Below are positions 31,426 to 43,755 of a DNA stretch of 64,000 nucleotides, in pieces. This DNA is from Lactuca virosa. Lineage: Eukaryota; Streptophyta; Magnoliopsida; Asterales; Asteraceae. The DNA lies in assembly GCA_928212115.1 (NCBI GenBank), contig CAKMRJ010005634.1:183470394-183534393 (forward strand), given 5' to 3'. Both the position numbers and the translations under genes were made by a program. A model generated the notes under the pieces. It did not search any database, was not told the origin of the DNA, and was given only the letters and a program-made list of their open reading frames with translations. Numbering within the stretch: position 1 is the first letter of the stretch; each line of letters begins with the position of its first letter.

Positions 31426-33520
31426 AGACCTTACTTGTCCTCAAGTAAGACAAGACTAAAATGAACTCGGGATGAACTATCCTAGGGAAAATAAAAAGAA
31501 TGGATAGAACCGCGGAACCTGATCACCATTAGTCAACATGGTCAGAATTGATCTTGTTATTACCTCACGAATTTTTCACCCAATGACAATGGGACCATAA
31601 ACCACAGGCAGGACAACTCCTTTAGGTGAGTAAGGAGGGATGAGCAGTCGCAGCCCAATGGAACATGCATACAATGAAGAACATCTGTAGTAGAGAGAAA
31701 GCAGCTGGATGGGCTCGTGTGGAGCTCTTCTTTTAAGTGTACACTCTGATCTGACGTCTGCCGGCTTCTCTCATGTGTAATTGGGTTTAATCGCTCGGGC
31801 ACCCTTGTAGGAATCGGTTCACTTAGTGTTGGCCCAAACCTCCTGTAGTATCCGACTCGACAGTCTCCCTAACATCACCAATTTGCGAAAAAAACAACTC
31901 GATCTATATACAATAAAACAACTCTATATAAATGAATATCAAACGTCGGGTGACCAAAATGTAGGAAAACTTGTTCAATAATTGAACCGGTCACCTATCT
32001 ACGATTATTGCAGCTTGAATTTTTTTTTGTTTTGTTTTATTTTTTTTGTTTTATTTTTTTTTTGTTTTTTTTAATAAACACTTGAAGGTAATGTATTAAC
32101 AATCGAAATTTTTAACAAGAAAACCCTTTGACTCAAAATTTGGTCCCAAAAGTGTGTAAGTGGAACCGAAAGGGTAGTAATATAATCTGAATGGTCTAAG
32201 TGTGAAAATGACCATGTGTGGAGCATAAAGATGTAATGTAAGCTCCTTTTAAAACTTGCAATTTTTCAAAGACTCTCTAAGATCCTAAGAAAATTGCAAA
32301 AAGATATGGTGATGTAAAGAGACCGGATATGGATTCTACTCGGGGACAAGCACCAGTGCTTCATCTTAACGGTTCAAACATGATCAAGTGTGATCCTCTC
32401 AGCGGTAGTGACCACAAGGCTAAGAACATCCATTGCTATAGTATATCCTACAGTTGTTAGTATTGTATGCCTAATTCTTCATGAAACTACATGGCCATGA
32501 TCACTTACCCCTTTAAGCTTCCAGCATCTGATCCCAAGTATGAAGTCCCAAACTGCAGCTAGTGGTCCTGGTTCGATGGGTGAGATAGCAACAAGATCCT
32601 GGACCTGTTCCATGACATCCAAGGGGGTAAGAATAAACAGATAACAAAAATGAATGAATGCTAATGCCCTAAGCTAAATGTTATGCAAAAATAGAAAGTA
32701 GAAAAGAAGAAAATAAAATCTTTTTGGAATTTTATAAAAAAAAAAATGAATGCAAATTAGCTTAAAACTAAAAATGAAATGCAACCTAACAAAAAAAAAT
32801 GCATGAAAAAGTAAAAGCAAAAGGGAAATGCCCCACCCCAAGCTTAAGAACAAGCATTGTCCTCAATGCTTAAGGAAAGGGCGGAAATGACCTAAATCGG
32901 AGGGTTAGGTAGAGCATAGGGGTTTGTAGAGGTGGAAAAATGGTGAAGAATGGCGGTGGTCTCGTGGGATTCTGACCGGTAGATCTCCGGGAAATTGAGT
33001 TTTTGTACGGAGCGCGAGTAAGGCGCGGGCCGCGTATTGGTCGCACGGAGGCCGCGGGACCTGAAGCTTGAAAATGGCAAAGAATCAGAAATCTGTGCTG
33101 GCCGCGTGGAACCCGCACGATGGCCGCACAAAGTCTTACGCGGGCCGCGTGGAACCCGCACGCTGGACGCGTGTGCTGAACAGGGTTGGAGGTGATTCTT
33201 CTATGCAGGCAAGGAATGGGCCGCACATAAGCCGCACAAGACCTTACGCGGGCCGCGTGGAATTTCACATGGGCCGCGTGACTTCCTGCACTTCAAAATT
33301 TGAAATTTTTCTAAAAACTTGATTTTTGGCCAAAATGATTCCCGCAAAATCCCGGGTTTCAAAAACACAACAAAAGTTTGGACGAAAGGTGAGAATAAAG
33401 CTTGAAAATTTTCAAAAATGAACATTTTCAAAATCATTTTATTCGCTTTATAAAAGACGAAAGCACAATGCTTCCCAAAAATGCCCTTCTTTAACGTCTT
33501 CGGCGAGACGTCTCCAAACT
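31426..33520 (-). other. A1 3' non-coding region
   Basis: No domain recognised. T-rich at 32018-32070. A second PPT-like sequence 'ccccaccccaagctt' lies at 32831-32845. CG-rich words (ACGCGGGCCGCGTGGAAC and CGCACG types) cluster at 33000-33290; frames there are repeat-driven. Confidence 0.6.
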
Positions 33521-33525
33521 TCTCT

Positions 33526-33963
33526 TTAACACTTTGGGGCGTCCAAATGGATGACATCTTGGACATTTGAATCAAAACCTTCATATAATGGCTTCAACCA
33601 ATGTCCATTTACCTTGAAAACTTGCCCCGTGTCAACATTTTTTAATTTCCACATCTCCAGTGGGACTCTTTTCTTGTATTTGACTTTCTTTTTACGGAAA
33701 AACCATACCGGACTTAGACCTTTGATAATAGAAAGAATCCAACCATATTCTTTCTTGTACTTGTTTAGTAAGGTGACCAACTCTTCCATATTCAACATAG
33801 TGGTCGAGTTGGTGACCGGTTGGGTGTCTTCCTTCTCGGGATATGTATCAATTAAAAGGTCCGACAGATTTATCGTTTTCAGCTCTTGTGGTTCGTCTAC
33901 CACTGGAGTTAGTTTCTCAATGGTAGTGGGTGGCTCAACCTCTCTTTTGTTAACACCCAACAC
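33526..33963 (-). pseudogene. A1 mini-pol: RT head joined to integrase tail
   Basis: A 145-aa open frame. Residues about 60-85 (LLNKYKKEYGWILSIIKGLS) resemble the start of Athila RT. Residues about 100-140 (EMWKLKNVDTGQVFKVNGHW, then LKPLYEG) resemble the end of the Athila polyprotein after integrase. The catalytic RT, RNase H and IN core are deleted in frame between them. Family assignment is from memory of Athila patterns. Confidence 0.6.
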
Positions 33964-34038
33964 TTCCTCTATAGTTTCATTGACATCTTTCTCAATTTCT
34001 TCTTCCTCCTTGATAGCCTCTTCTATTTCTACTCCTTC

Positions 34039-34704
34039 TTACACTTCTTCATATAACACTCTTAGGCCATCAAAAATTTTCTTATCTTTCAAAGGAATGG
34101 CACATGTGCTATGCCATGGGCTCTCTTCAGATGGTAGTTTCTCTTGAGCTTCCATTATACTTATTGATTGAGCAAGTTGTGTTATTTGTTTCTCTAAGCT
34201 TTTGAGGCTAGTTTGGGTTGTTTCTTGGAAAATTTGGGTAGATGTGGCAATGCTCTTCACAATGTCCTCTAAGGACATGCTTGGAATTTCAGGTTGTTGA
34301 GGAGGTGGAGGATATGGATGTTGGAATTATGGAGTTGGTTGGTATTTTTCATTTCTCCAAGCTTGATATGGGCTTTGGTATTGGTTGTATCCCCAAGCTT
34401 GGTTCTTGTCCCACCATTGATCATGTTGAGGTTGATCATAAATCCATTGGTTTGACCAGTAGTAGCTTCCTTTCTCTTGCACTTCTTCCCATTCTCCTTC
34501 AGAATATGGACACATATCGGAATGATGTCCGTTTTGGGCGCAATTATCGCAAAGAAGAGGCGAGGGTTGCACACTTTGGTCACTTTCAATCATCATAACT
34601 AACTGAGCTAGCTCAGAAAGTTTATCTTCAATGCAAGGAGTGTTCATTTCTGAACGATAATTTTTTTTCAATTTTTTTAGTTTTAAACTAGAGTACCTGC
34701 ACAA
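34039..34704 (-). pseudogene. A1 Gag C-terminal remnant
   Basis: Minus frames 34269-34704 and 34039-34278. A zinc-knuckle-like CDNCAQNGHHSDMC, a Gln/Trp/Tyr-rich segment, then LKSLEKQITQLAQSISIMEA and KLPSEES, as in Athila Gag tails. There is a frameshift near 34275. The capsid domain is lacking. Confidence 0.7.
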
Positions 34705-34750
34705 TGAGATCTAGGCATAGAGAAACAAATTGATTAAATATAAACCAACC

Positions 34751-34768
34751 CCCGGCAACGGCGCCAAA
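34751..34768 (-). other. A1 primer binding site
   Basis: 'cccccggcaacggcgcca' reads TGGCGCCGTTGCCGGGGG in element sense, the PBS usual in plant Athila and related gypsy elements, five bases from the LTR. Confidence 0.92.
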
Positions 34769-34773
34769 ATTTG

Positions 34774-36324
34774 GTGGTAGTCGAGGCCAACAAAATAAAT
34801 ACCCTAAATCTTTTACACTAAAATAGTGTATAGTGGTAAAGGGGTCGATCCACGGAGATTGGTTCAATTTATAACTCTATGGAAAATCTTTTTGCAACAG
34901 TACTTGTAAAATGAAAATAAATTAAAAATGGGGGTTTTGATATTTTGAAATACTTAACTAAACTAGAATTAAACTAGAACTTAAATGAATAATTTGGCAA
35001 AAATAAGAATTTGACGTGAAATCAATAAGAGAAAGATGGTTGACTTAAGGTTTCCTCACTTTGACTTTTGATGAACATATCATTAGAATCCAATGGTGCA
35101 ATACTTGTTTTAAATCCTTAATTTGGCTATAATAATCCAAGAAGCTTGAGATTACCTAGACTTTTCTTAGTTGTTAAAATGGTTAGAGAAGCTCATAACA
35201 ATTTCCTTAGTCAAAGTCACAATTTCCATTAAGCATGTAATTAGTGAAAGTCAACTAGCATTAAGAACCAAAAAGTCACCAAATCCAAGAGGGGTCAAAT
35301 GCTTTCACCACCATGTTGGAGGAAATGTTTTTATGATTGTCCGAAGCAAAAACAACACAAAAATCATTTGTTGCTTGCTAATTTGAAGATCCTTTACTTA
35401 ATCAAGAAATTAGCCAACTAATCACCACAAACACATTTAAACTCATGAACTAAAACATACAAGTAGTGATAAGATGTTAAAACACAAAACATTCCCATAA
35501 AGATTTAAGAACATGTTCATGGATTCTTCAACATTCAACAAAAGTTCAAAGGATTCAACAAAAGTCAACCAAGATTAGTTTAGCCAAGCATGGCTAAACT
35601 CAAAGAAATAAAGTTAGAGAATATTGTACCAAACATTTAGCAAGAATTAAGAGATGAAATGGTGAAGTTCTTGAGGGTTCTTGGCCTTCAAAATGCTCCC
35701 AAACTCCAGAGAGAAAGCCTCCAAATCGGATGTCAAAGATAAGGCTGAAGAGGCACCAACCTTCCCAATATAGAGCTCTAGACAAAATCTCGAATTTGCC
35801 TTTGGCAGGATTCCACGCGGGCCGCGTTACTATTACGGAGTTTTTGGGCTTCTTCAAGTTTTGGGCCCCCACAGCTATTCAATTGGCCCAGTTCGAGTCC
35901 GATCAGCTTCTAGCCCATTTTTCTTCAAGTTCTCTTCAATTTGAGCCCAATTTGCCTCTCCACATCACTCAAAGCTTCCGCAAACTCCCCAATCATCGAT
36001 CTTGCACACTCAAGAATTCTCCCGTGCCTTTCAAATTTAAAGTTTAATTCTTCCAACCCTTCAAATAATTGACAATCCCACTCCATGCATCACCTCTATA
36101 GCCATCAAGTCTAAAATCCTCGTTGTCCTCCAAGTCCAATTGCTTTCCAAAAGATCCCGCTCCGCTAGTCTCCTTAAAATCTGTAATTAAGCTCACGAAA
36201 CTCGAAAGAACCCGAAAGTGGTCATAAAATAACAAAAAGGAAAATATGCATGGAAATTATCTAAATTGTGAATGAAATATGCTAAAATAAACTATAAAAA
36301 GAAGTAAATAAAATGAAGCTATCA
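34774..36324 (-). repeat. A1 LTR, right
   Basis: 1551 bp, TGGTGG to GCTATCA. The next five bases, ATACT, are the insertion site that is uninterrupted at 28827-28831. The matching ATACT on the left of A1 is lost. Confidence 0.88.
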
Positions 36325-37113
36325 ATACTTAAGGTCCTCGTTCTCTCTCTTGATTAACTCAATTTGGTGACGCAAAAATTTAATTGTTTTAATGCAAGTT
36401 TGAGAACAAGAAACTTCATTGACCGGAATGTTTGAGGAACTCATTTTTATCAAAAATGCCCTTTGACTATAAACCTCAAAAGTCAACCTTAAACGTCAAA
36501 TTTGAAAAGTCAAACCAAAAATCTAAATTTGAAAATTTAAAAGTTAAACGAAAAAGTCAAAGTTTAAAGTCAAAGGTCAAACTTGGAAGTCAAAGACAAA
36601 ATTTAAGGTCAAAAGTCAAAATTAAAAATCAAAAATAAAAAACTAAATTTCTTGGTTGAAAATGTAATTTAAAAATGAAAGAAATTGATTTTTGGGGTTA
36701 AAAGTGACAATATTGCGAAAATAAGGCAGCGAAGGATCAATATTTCAATTAAACTTCGAAGGCTTGTACCATCCATCAATGTGGATCAGATGGTAAGACG
36801 CTGATTGTGTAGGGGAGGAGACCCAGGTTCGATCCCTGGCACATCCAAAAATCCGCCCCCCTTTTTTTAAATTGTACGATGCGAGGTTGCTGAGTGCGAA
36901 GACCGCTGCGAAGCGAGCCGCACACGTCTGAACCGCACACTCCGAGCCGCACACCGAGCCGTACACTCCGAGGCCGCACACTCCGAGCCGTACACCTGAC
37001 CGTACACTCCGAGGCCGCACACTCCGAGCCGTACACCTGACCGCACACGTTCAACCGTACACCTTCAAGAGCTCAACCACACACCTTCAAAGTCCAACCG
37101 CACACCTTCAAAG
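36325..37113. repeat. Segmental duplication, copy 2
   Basis: Copy of 28827-29613, including AAAGTCAA repeats (36475-36640), SINE-like head (36779-36870) and CG-rich array (36895-37113). Ends at the CAAAG target site of C1b. Confidence 0.9.
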
Positions 37114-37855
37114 TGTTGGATTAATGTCTAAGTCCATAACTATATTTGGTATGTACTTGACCCGACCCGGCATGGTCCATTTGGGTTGCACTTCACCGGC
37201 ACAATTTATATGGATAGTCTTTTGAGAATAGTATATTTATAATTTATATTAATATAATATAAGTTCTAATATATTAATATGGAATCATACTATTTAATTA
37301 GTATTCATCAAGAATTAATTTAGAATTAATAAAGTGATCAAAAAGAACTAATTAAATATGGACTCTTATATATATGGAATGGGCCAAGTTCATTTAGGTT
37401 GGGCTAAGCTTTCATGGATGGTCCATGCAGCTTTTAACCCATGGATCCTATGTAAATGAAAGGTCATGGGTATTAGGGTTTACATGGATGTAAGCCTAAT
37501 CCTCCATAATATATAAAGGGGTCCTTGGCTCACAAAATTGGCACAAGTGTGTGAAAAATAAGAGTGGGCCGATTTTAGTGTGCATACATATTCTCTCAAG
37601 TTCTTCCAAGGTGTTTTGGTGATTTGTGATTCCATTTGAGGCTTCCACACTATTGGGGCTAAGCTCTTAAAGCTTGAAGACATCAAGCTACATCAAAAGG
37701 TATGTCATCTAACTAGAACTTTGTAGTATAGGTGCTTCATAATATGCTAGTTAGGATGAAAACTTGGAATAGTTAATATTTGCATGTATAATAGAGAAAA
37801 CATAGATCCAAAGTTTATAGGGTTGCATGTACACCATAGGAGTGTTAGAATGCTC
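37114..37855 (+). repeat. C1b 5' LTR, end deleted
   Basis: TGTTGGATTAATG start; breaks off at 'agaatgctc' and joins gag sequence. TATA box 37510-37518. The telobox palindrome has one mutated arm (TAAGCC). Confidence 0.92.
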
Positions 37856-38480
37856 GGCTGTCAAAGTCTTGAGAAAGTTGGATGTTCAATCACTTTCTAA
37901 GTCACATAGTGAGTTCCTTTGGGACTACTATGAAACAGACTATGACATGAACCTTAATGATCATATCTATTTGCTTGGTGCTGCTGAATCAGCAATGATT
38001 TGGAACGATAGTAAAGCAAATTTGATTAGAAGATCAACTTCCCAAAAACTTTATGGACATTGACAATGGTGACACTGGAAATCCAGGAAAAACATTCTCT
38101 TCCCAATGGAAAGGGATTGGCCATAGTCAACCCGGTTGACCAAATGGTAAAGAGAAAGGCTAAGTCTGAAATAGTCCCATTACCAAAGGGTCCATATGTT
38201 TATTTTGCAAAAAGGAAAAGGGCGTTGATTGCAAAGCTGCCAAATTTACCTAAGGAAGTTAAAGTCAATAAGTTTGACTCTACATCAGGTAGAGCCCATT
38301 ATCTAACTCTGTTAAGTTCTATTCTGAGATCCTCATTACATGATGTGACTGGGTCACATGTTGATGTTTTAAGAATCAAAGAATAGAGAGAAATCTTAAA
38401 GGAAGTATATGCTGATTCTGATCGCGAAGGTGGATTTCGATCGCATCAGAATTTTGAGCAGTTGCTTAAGAAGTTATGAT
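37856..38480 (+). pseudogene. C1b gag-protease remnant
   Basis: Matches C1a from 2633. A 108-aa frame (38060-38386) keeps SEIVPLPKGPYVYF and KVNKFDSTSGRAHY. The zinc-knuckle cysteines are gone, as in C1a. Confidence 0.6.
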
Positions 38481-41150
38481 ATATTGCTAAGGAATAGATA
38501 ACAACAATTTTCCATGTGGATTGTAAGGATAAGTTTTTCCGCAAAGTTTTAAAATAAAAGAAAATTGTTTAATTTTATTTATTTGAAGTATCCTTACAAT
38601 GGCATTTGTGGAAAATTGTTGCTTATATGATTCCACTGACAGCAATATTGGAAAATGGATTTGATTCTTTCATTTGTGGTAGTGTCTAAATTTACCAAAT
38701 CAGGAAAGTTCCTCATCACCCAAGTTTCAATTGGACCGAAACTTGGAATCATACAAGTTGAATAGTATGATGAATGAGAACTTTCAAGCATTGGAAAATC
38801 AAGACTAATTACTTGTTCACATGGATGTGTGAGTCAAGTGAAGGACTAAAAGGATCGAGTACACATTCTTGTGCACTGGTCATGTCCACCACAAAGCTCG
38901 TTAAGACTATTTGATTTACTAAAGTTCAGTAAATATGGTTATACTTACAAGTTTAAGTATAATTCTAAAACATTGGAAAAGTCTCAATGTATGGCAGAAC
39001 GAATGGGAAGAATCAAATTATGCAGAAAGATAAAAGTTTCTCAAATCTGAAAAGATGGGAGAGTACTTTAGTATCATGTTTGTGATCATCTTAATGATTT
39101 AGAAATCATATCACAATTAGTCCTCTAAAGGTCATCTTAGTGCATTCTTATGACTAAGAAGAGGAGTCATGAATTGTTGAAATGGTTAGATCAGGAAGAT
39201 GAGTCATACTTCGTTCCAAAACAATTCTTAGAGTCATACTCCAAGATTGTAACTTGAGTGACATATCTTAAAGAAAGGTTTAAAACACTTGTCAAATGTA
39301 AGAGTAAAAGTGTCCTACTCTTGTACATTTGAAATTGGTAAGTTGTGATGTTTTGGATAAAACAAAGACCAACTAAGGCCAATTGTGTGAAGTGTTTGTC
39401 TTGATAAAGAATCCGCACTATCTCTTGAATATTTGGCAAGATAGTCTTATATGTCAAGAGGATAGTGGGAGTCTTAAAGATCCTAAAAAGAATTTCAAGA
39501 ACTAATCAAGAATAAAACATGAGGTTCTTCACTAGCACACGACTTGAGGTTTATAACCTATCGTGTTGACATATTCTGTGCCCATTCCAGTTAAAGTTGG
39601 CTTTGCATAGGAGTTCTGAAAGTTCTCAATTGGTTGCATAACAACTTGGAAGCAATGGCAGGCCCTGTACTCCCAGGTGGCAAGAAGTTAAGATTGCATA
39701 AGTTCAGTCCATATGAGTTTGGATTTGTCATTATCCTTGTCTTGTGACTATGGTTTTGACGATTCACATGGATAAGAACACATACACCATAAAATCTAAG
39801 GGTCATAAGGTTTCTCTCCGATTCATGAAAATGATGGTGAGGAAACACTTCCACCAAGTAGATTTGAAGCAGATGGCAAAAGGTCTAAACAATTGAGACT
39901 ATGATTACGGCATCCCTTTTTATAGTTTTGAAATTGTTTAGACACACATGCATGGTATCTCAGGAAAGGTGTTTGATTTTGATAAAGTTTTATCAAAGCA
40001 TCTCGTATCAGAAATCTGAACTTTGGTAAGAAAGTCAATAAAGTATTGAATTCTAGAAGTCCAACTGATTTCTGAGTACATGTCAAAGCTAGTGGGAGCA
40101 TAAGTGTTATGCTAATAATCATCATGTTAGTGGGAGCATGATAATTATTGTTAGTGTTGCAAGTTAGCAATGTTAATTATAGAAAACAAAGTTTCAATTC
40201 GTGAGGCTGCAGGGATTGAAAAAGTTATTTTGCTATAATTAAGGGAGAGGATATACTTCATTTCAGTTCTAAAGGCTTAGATTGAGACCTTAATCATCTT
40301 TAGTCAAGAATATATATATGAATTTCATGTTGGATTGGTTCAACTTAAGGAAATTCTATATATTGCGTTCTCAAAATTCGATAATGATTACGACATCCCT
40401 CTTCATAGTCAAATTTTGAAAACATGGAAAATAAAAATATTGTAGCAAAAGACTGGTCTAGAATCATGTCTTTATGACTAAAATGATTAATCAATTGTCG
40501 AGGACAATCTGAGGTTTCCAAAGATTGGTTGCTCAGGGACAGTTGGAAGTATAATGCTAATTTTGGAAGGACCATATTGACATATTCTGAAAAGAGGCAT
40601 CTCTTATTCAGAAGTGATAGTCAAAATGAGAATATGGAGTTGTCTCCATAGGTGGAAGTTATCTGTGTAAGATTAGAAAACTTAATGCAAGAAGCATGTC
40701 CAAAGCAATGTACTTTGAATATGAGACTTAGTTTCCATGGAGTTGATCTCCATTGGAATACCTTATAATGACTGTTGACAAGTCTTTGTGACTTTGTACA
40801 TATTCATTACAGGAGGGTCAGTGCATATAAGTTTAAAATCTAAACAGATTTCGATAAATGTTAGGAATTTGAAATTCTCACATTTTTCGATAAGGATTTG
40901 GGAGTGTGAAATTAGAATCATTGAAATTATGTTCAATTGGTTTATTTCACAAAGTAAGGATCATAGACAAACATAGAGTGCATACTTGGTGTATGGCAAA
41001 GCTATTGTTTAAGAAAAACATAGTGTACATGCTTGGAGCATGGGACAACTAGTGTTTTTAATTCAAGTATAAAGTTGATAAAACCGAAACAATGAATAAT
41101 GAGTAATCAGTATGGTGATAAATAAAAGTGTTTATTTATATTCATAGGGG
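38481..41150 (+). pseudogene. C1b decayed pol region
   Basis: Same non-coding interior as C1a, with the 120-bp inverted repeat (38502-38621) and hairpins H3 (39883-39943) and H4 (40372-40418). About 150 bases present in C1a near 5296-5442 are missing near 40475. Confidence 0.6.
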
Positions 41151-41939
41151 TTTGATACCATATTTGATTTATTTATTCTTGTGTTTCACTTTACATGTTT
41201 TGACTTCCAGAATAACTAAGTCGCTCTTCCTGAATGATTAAGTTATTCAAACCATCCACAGTCGGTCATATGTTGTGAGTAGATATGAATCAAGACTGTC
41301 ATGGGTTGGTTTGTAGAGGTCCAAGTTGGTGGACAAAGTGGTGCTACAACACTCATGAGTGCTCATAAGTTCTGAGTATTGGATTCAACCCACGCTCATT
41401 TGAATCACTTCATGGATTTTATCATGAGTGATCATGAGACGATAATATCTTATATTCTTAAAACCTAGAGATATGAGTTGTTACTATGAGTTAGTTATAC
41501 ATTGATTGCACGAAAACGCATTGGTAACTCAATGTTATAAAACGTGCCTTTATGTATGATTCAACAAGTAGTAGAACAAGCGATATGAGTCGAAGTTTAT
41601 CCATTCCTTTTACATTCGGGATAAAAGCGATATCTGTGGGCCCCTCGATGATTTAGCGATGACACATGTGAGTGCTTGGCCAAGCCAGGACTGATTTGAT
41701 TTGTTCAATCAGTCAGTCATCATAAATCGAAAATCGGGAAACAAAAATGGACAGAGAGAATGATTATAATCCATGTCTCAGTCCATATGATATCTAGAAT
41801 GGAGGAATATATGATCCCTTATCTAATGGACAAGTCATTGACAAGGTCAGAGTTCGACAGCGGCTTTAAGAGCTAAGATTGCCAGTTAGGCTTTGAAGTC
41901 ATACTCAATAATAGTTTTAGACTTATCCAAGTGGGAGAC
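41151..41939 (+). other. C1b 3' UTR and PPT
   Basis: Same palindromes as C1a (GCTTGGCCAAGC at 41674-41685). PPT AAGTGGGAGA at 41929-41938. Confidence 0.75.
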
Positions 41940-42691
41940 TGTTGGATTAATGTCTAAGTCCATAACTATATTTGGTATGTACTTGACCCGACCCGGCATG
42001 GTCCGTTTGGGTTGCACTTCACCGGCACAATTTATATGGATAGTCTTTTGAGAATAGTATATTTATGATTTATATTAATATATTATAAGTTCTAATATAT
42101 TAATATGGAATCATATTATTTAATTAGTATTGATCAAGAATTAATTTAGAATTAATTAAGTGATCAAAAAGAACTAATTAAATATGGACTCTTATATATA
42201 TGGAATGGGCCAAGTTCATTTAGGTTGGGCTAAGCTTTCATGGATGGTCCATGCAGCTTTTAACCCATGGATCCTATGTAAATGAAAGGTCATGGGTATT
42301 AGGGTTTACATGGATGTAACCCTAATCCTCCATAATATATAAAGGGGTCCTTGGCTCACAAAATTGGCACAAGTGTGTGAAAATAAGAGTGGGCCGATTT
42401 TAGTGTGCATACATATTCTCTCAAGTTCTTCCAAGGTGTTTTGGTGATTTGTGATTCCATTTGAGGCTTCCACACTATTGGGGCTAAGCTCTTAAAGCTT
42501 GAAGACATCATGCTACATCAAAAGGTATGTCATCTAACTAGATCTTTGTAGTATAGGTGCTTCATAATATGCTAGTTAGGATGAAACCTTGGAATAGTTA
42601 ATATTTGCATGTATAATAGAGAAAACATAGATCCAGGGTTTATAGGGTTGCATGTACACCATAGGAGTGTTAGAATGCTCAAAACCCAACA
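41940..42691 (+). repeat. C1b 3' LTR
   Basis: 752 bp, TGTTGGATTAATG to CCCAACA. Followed by CAAAG. Confidence 0.95.
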
Positions 42692-42720
42692 CAAAGTCCA
42701 ACCGCACACCTTCAACAGAT

Positions 42721-43673
42721 GCGAAAGTGTTTACAAAGTATGTGATTCACATAAGATAGACTCCAAAAGTAAATAACAAAACAAGAAATGAAGCAACTAT
42801 GCTCCATCTTCTGAATCCCGGTGCGCATACCTGTCTACTGGTTTCCTGAGAATGCAAGTTATTTTGAAAGAGTAGATCAACATTTAAGCTGGTGAGTTCA
42901 TAAGTATTTTAGTGATGTAAAGTAAGTTGTAATTTCTTTTCGAAAAGTTCGCCTGTTCCTCCAGAAAATCCTATATTTTCTGATATGGTGAAAGTTAAGT
43001 AAAAATGGCTCTACAATACCTTCTATGAGTACTAAATGGATACAAGTTATATAAAACCCAGAGTAAACAGACAATCGGTTGTGGGAATCTGCCCTAACCC
43101 ACAACCAAACAAGGAACAGGAAATGGGGCGGAAGTCACACATGCCATTGTTTGTTAGATCTTCGTTGTATATAACTGTGGCGTATTCATTTGGTACTCAT
43201 GGAGTTAACTGTAATAGTTCCTTTATACCTGATGTAAACATTCTTTAAGAAAAACCCTTATTTCCTTCAGTAAAAATTGTAACCACATTAGTTCCTTCTG
43301 TAATCACTTAGTTTATACAAGCTATATATAATGTAATATCGAACGGACAGTTAAATGGGTGAATCTGGCCTAAGCCCACAACCAAAAAAGGAACATGAAG
43401 TAAAGCGCAAAGCGCACATCCAACTGTCTATCGGGTATTAATTATATATAACCCTGATGTATAAACTGAGGTATTATATAATTAATCACTAACGGTCCTT
43501 TAAGTTATATTGGTTTAATAAAATGAATTAAACCCTTTTACTGATAAGTTTCTAGTTTAGCCTACTAAATGTTCTATCTGAAAGGTATGTTTTGTACTAG
43601 AAAATGGTTTACTGAATTTGTATGCTATGACATGACCCATACCTGATACTCCTTATGATTACTTGGAGTATAC

Positions 43674-43755
<82 letters not shown>

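Larger units (their letters stand above)
29809..36324 (-). mobile_element. A1: Athila-like Ty3/gypsy, internally deleted
   Basis: Minus strand: LTR (34774-36324), PBS, gag remnant, mini-pol, long 3' region, PPT, LTR (29829-31410), and then PBS sequence again (29809-29823) beyond the second LTR. PBS after the 3' LTR means it was once part of a tandem sharing one LTR. The RT core, RNase H and IN core are missing. Confidence 0.85.
37114..42691 (+). mobile_element. C1b: second non-autonomous C1 copy, internally deleted
   Basis: 5578 bp with perfect 5-bp target duplication CAAAG (37109-37113 and 42692-42696). Compared with C1a, about 1.9 kb is missing: the last 12 bases of the LTR, PBS, leader and gag start. 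The flanking repeat CACACCTTCAAAGTCCAACC continues across the insertion. The interior is very similar to C1a, including its stops. Confidence 0.93.

Noticed and set aside
32831..32845. Second PPT as evidence for another LTR in A1
   Set aside because: It resembles the A1 PPT, but no LTR terminus follows; it was left as a PPT-like sequence only.
33551..34147. 198-aa plus-strand frame
   Set aside because: Antisense shadow of the A1 mini-pol and Gag frames, which carry recognisable motifs.
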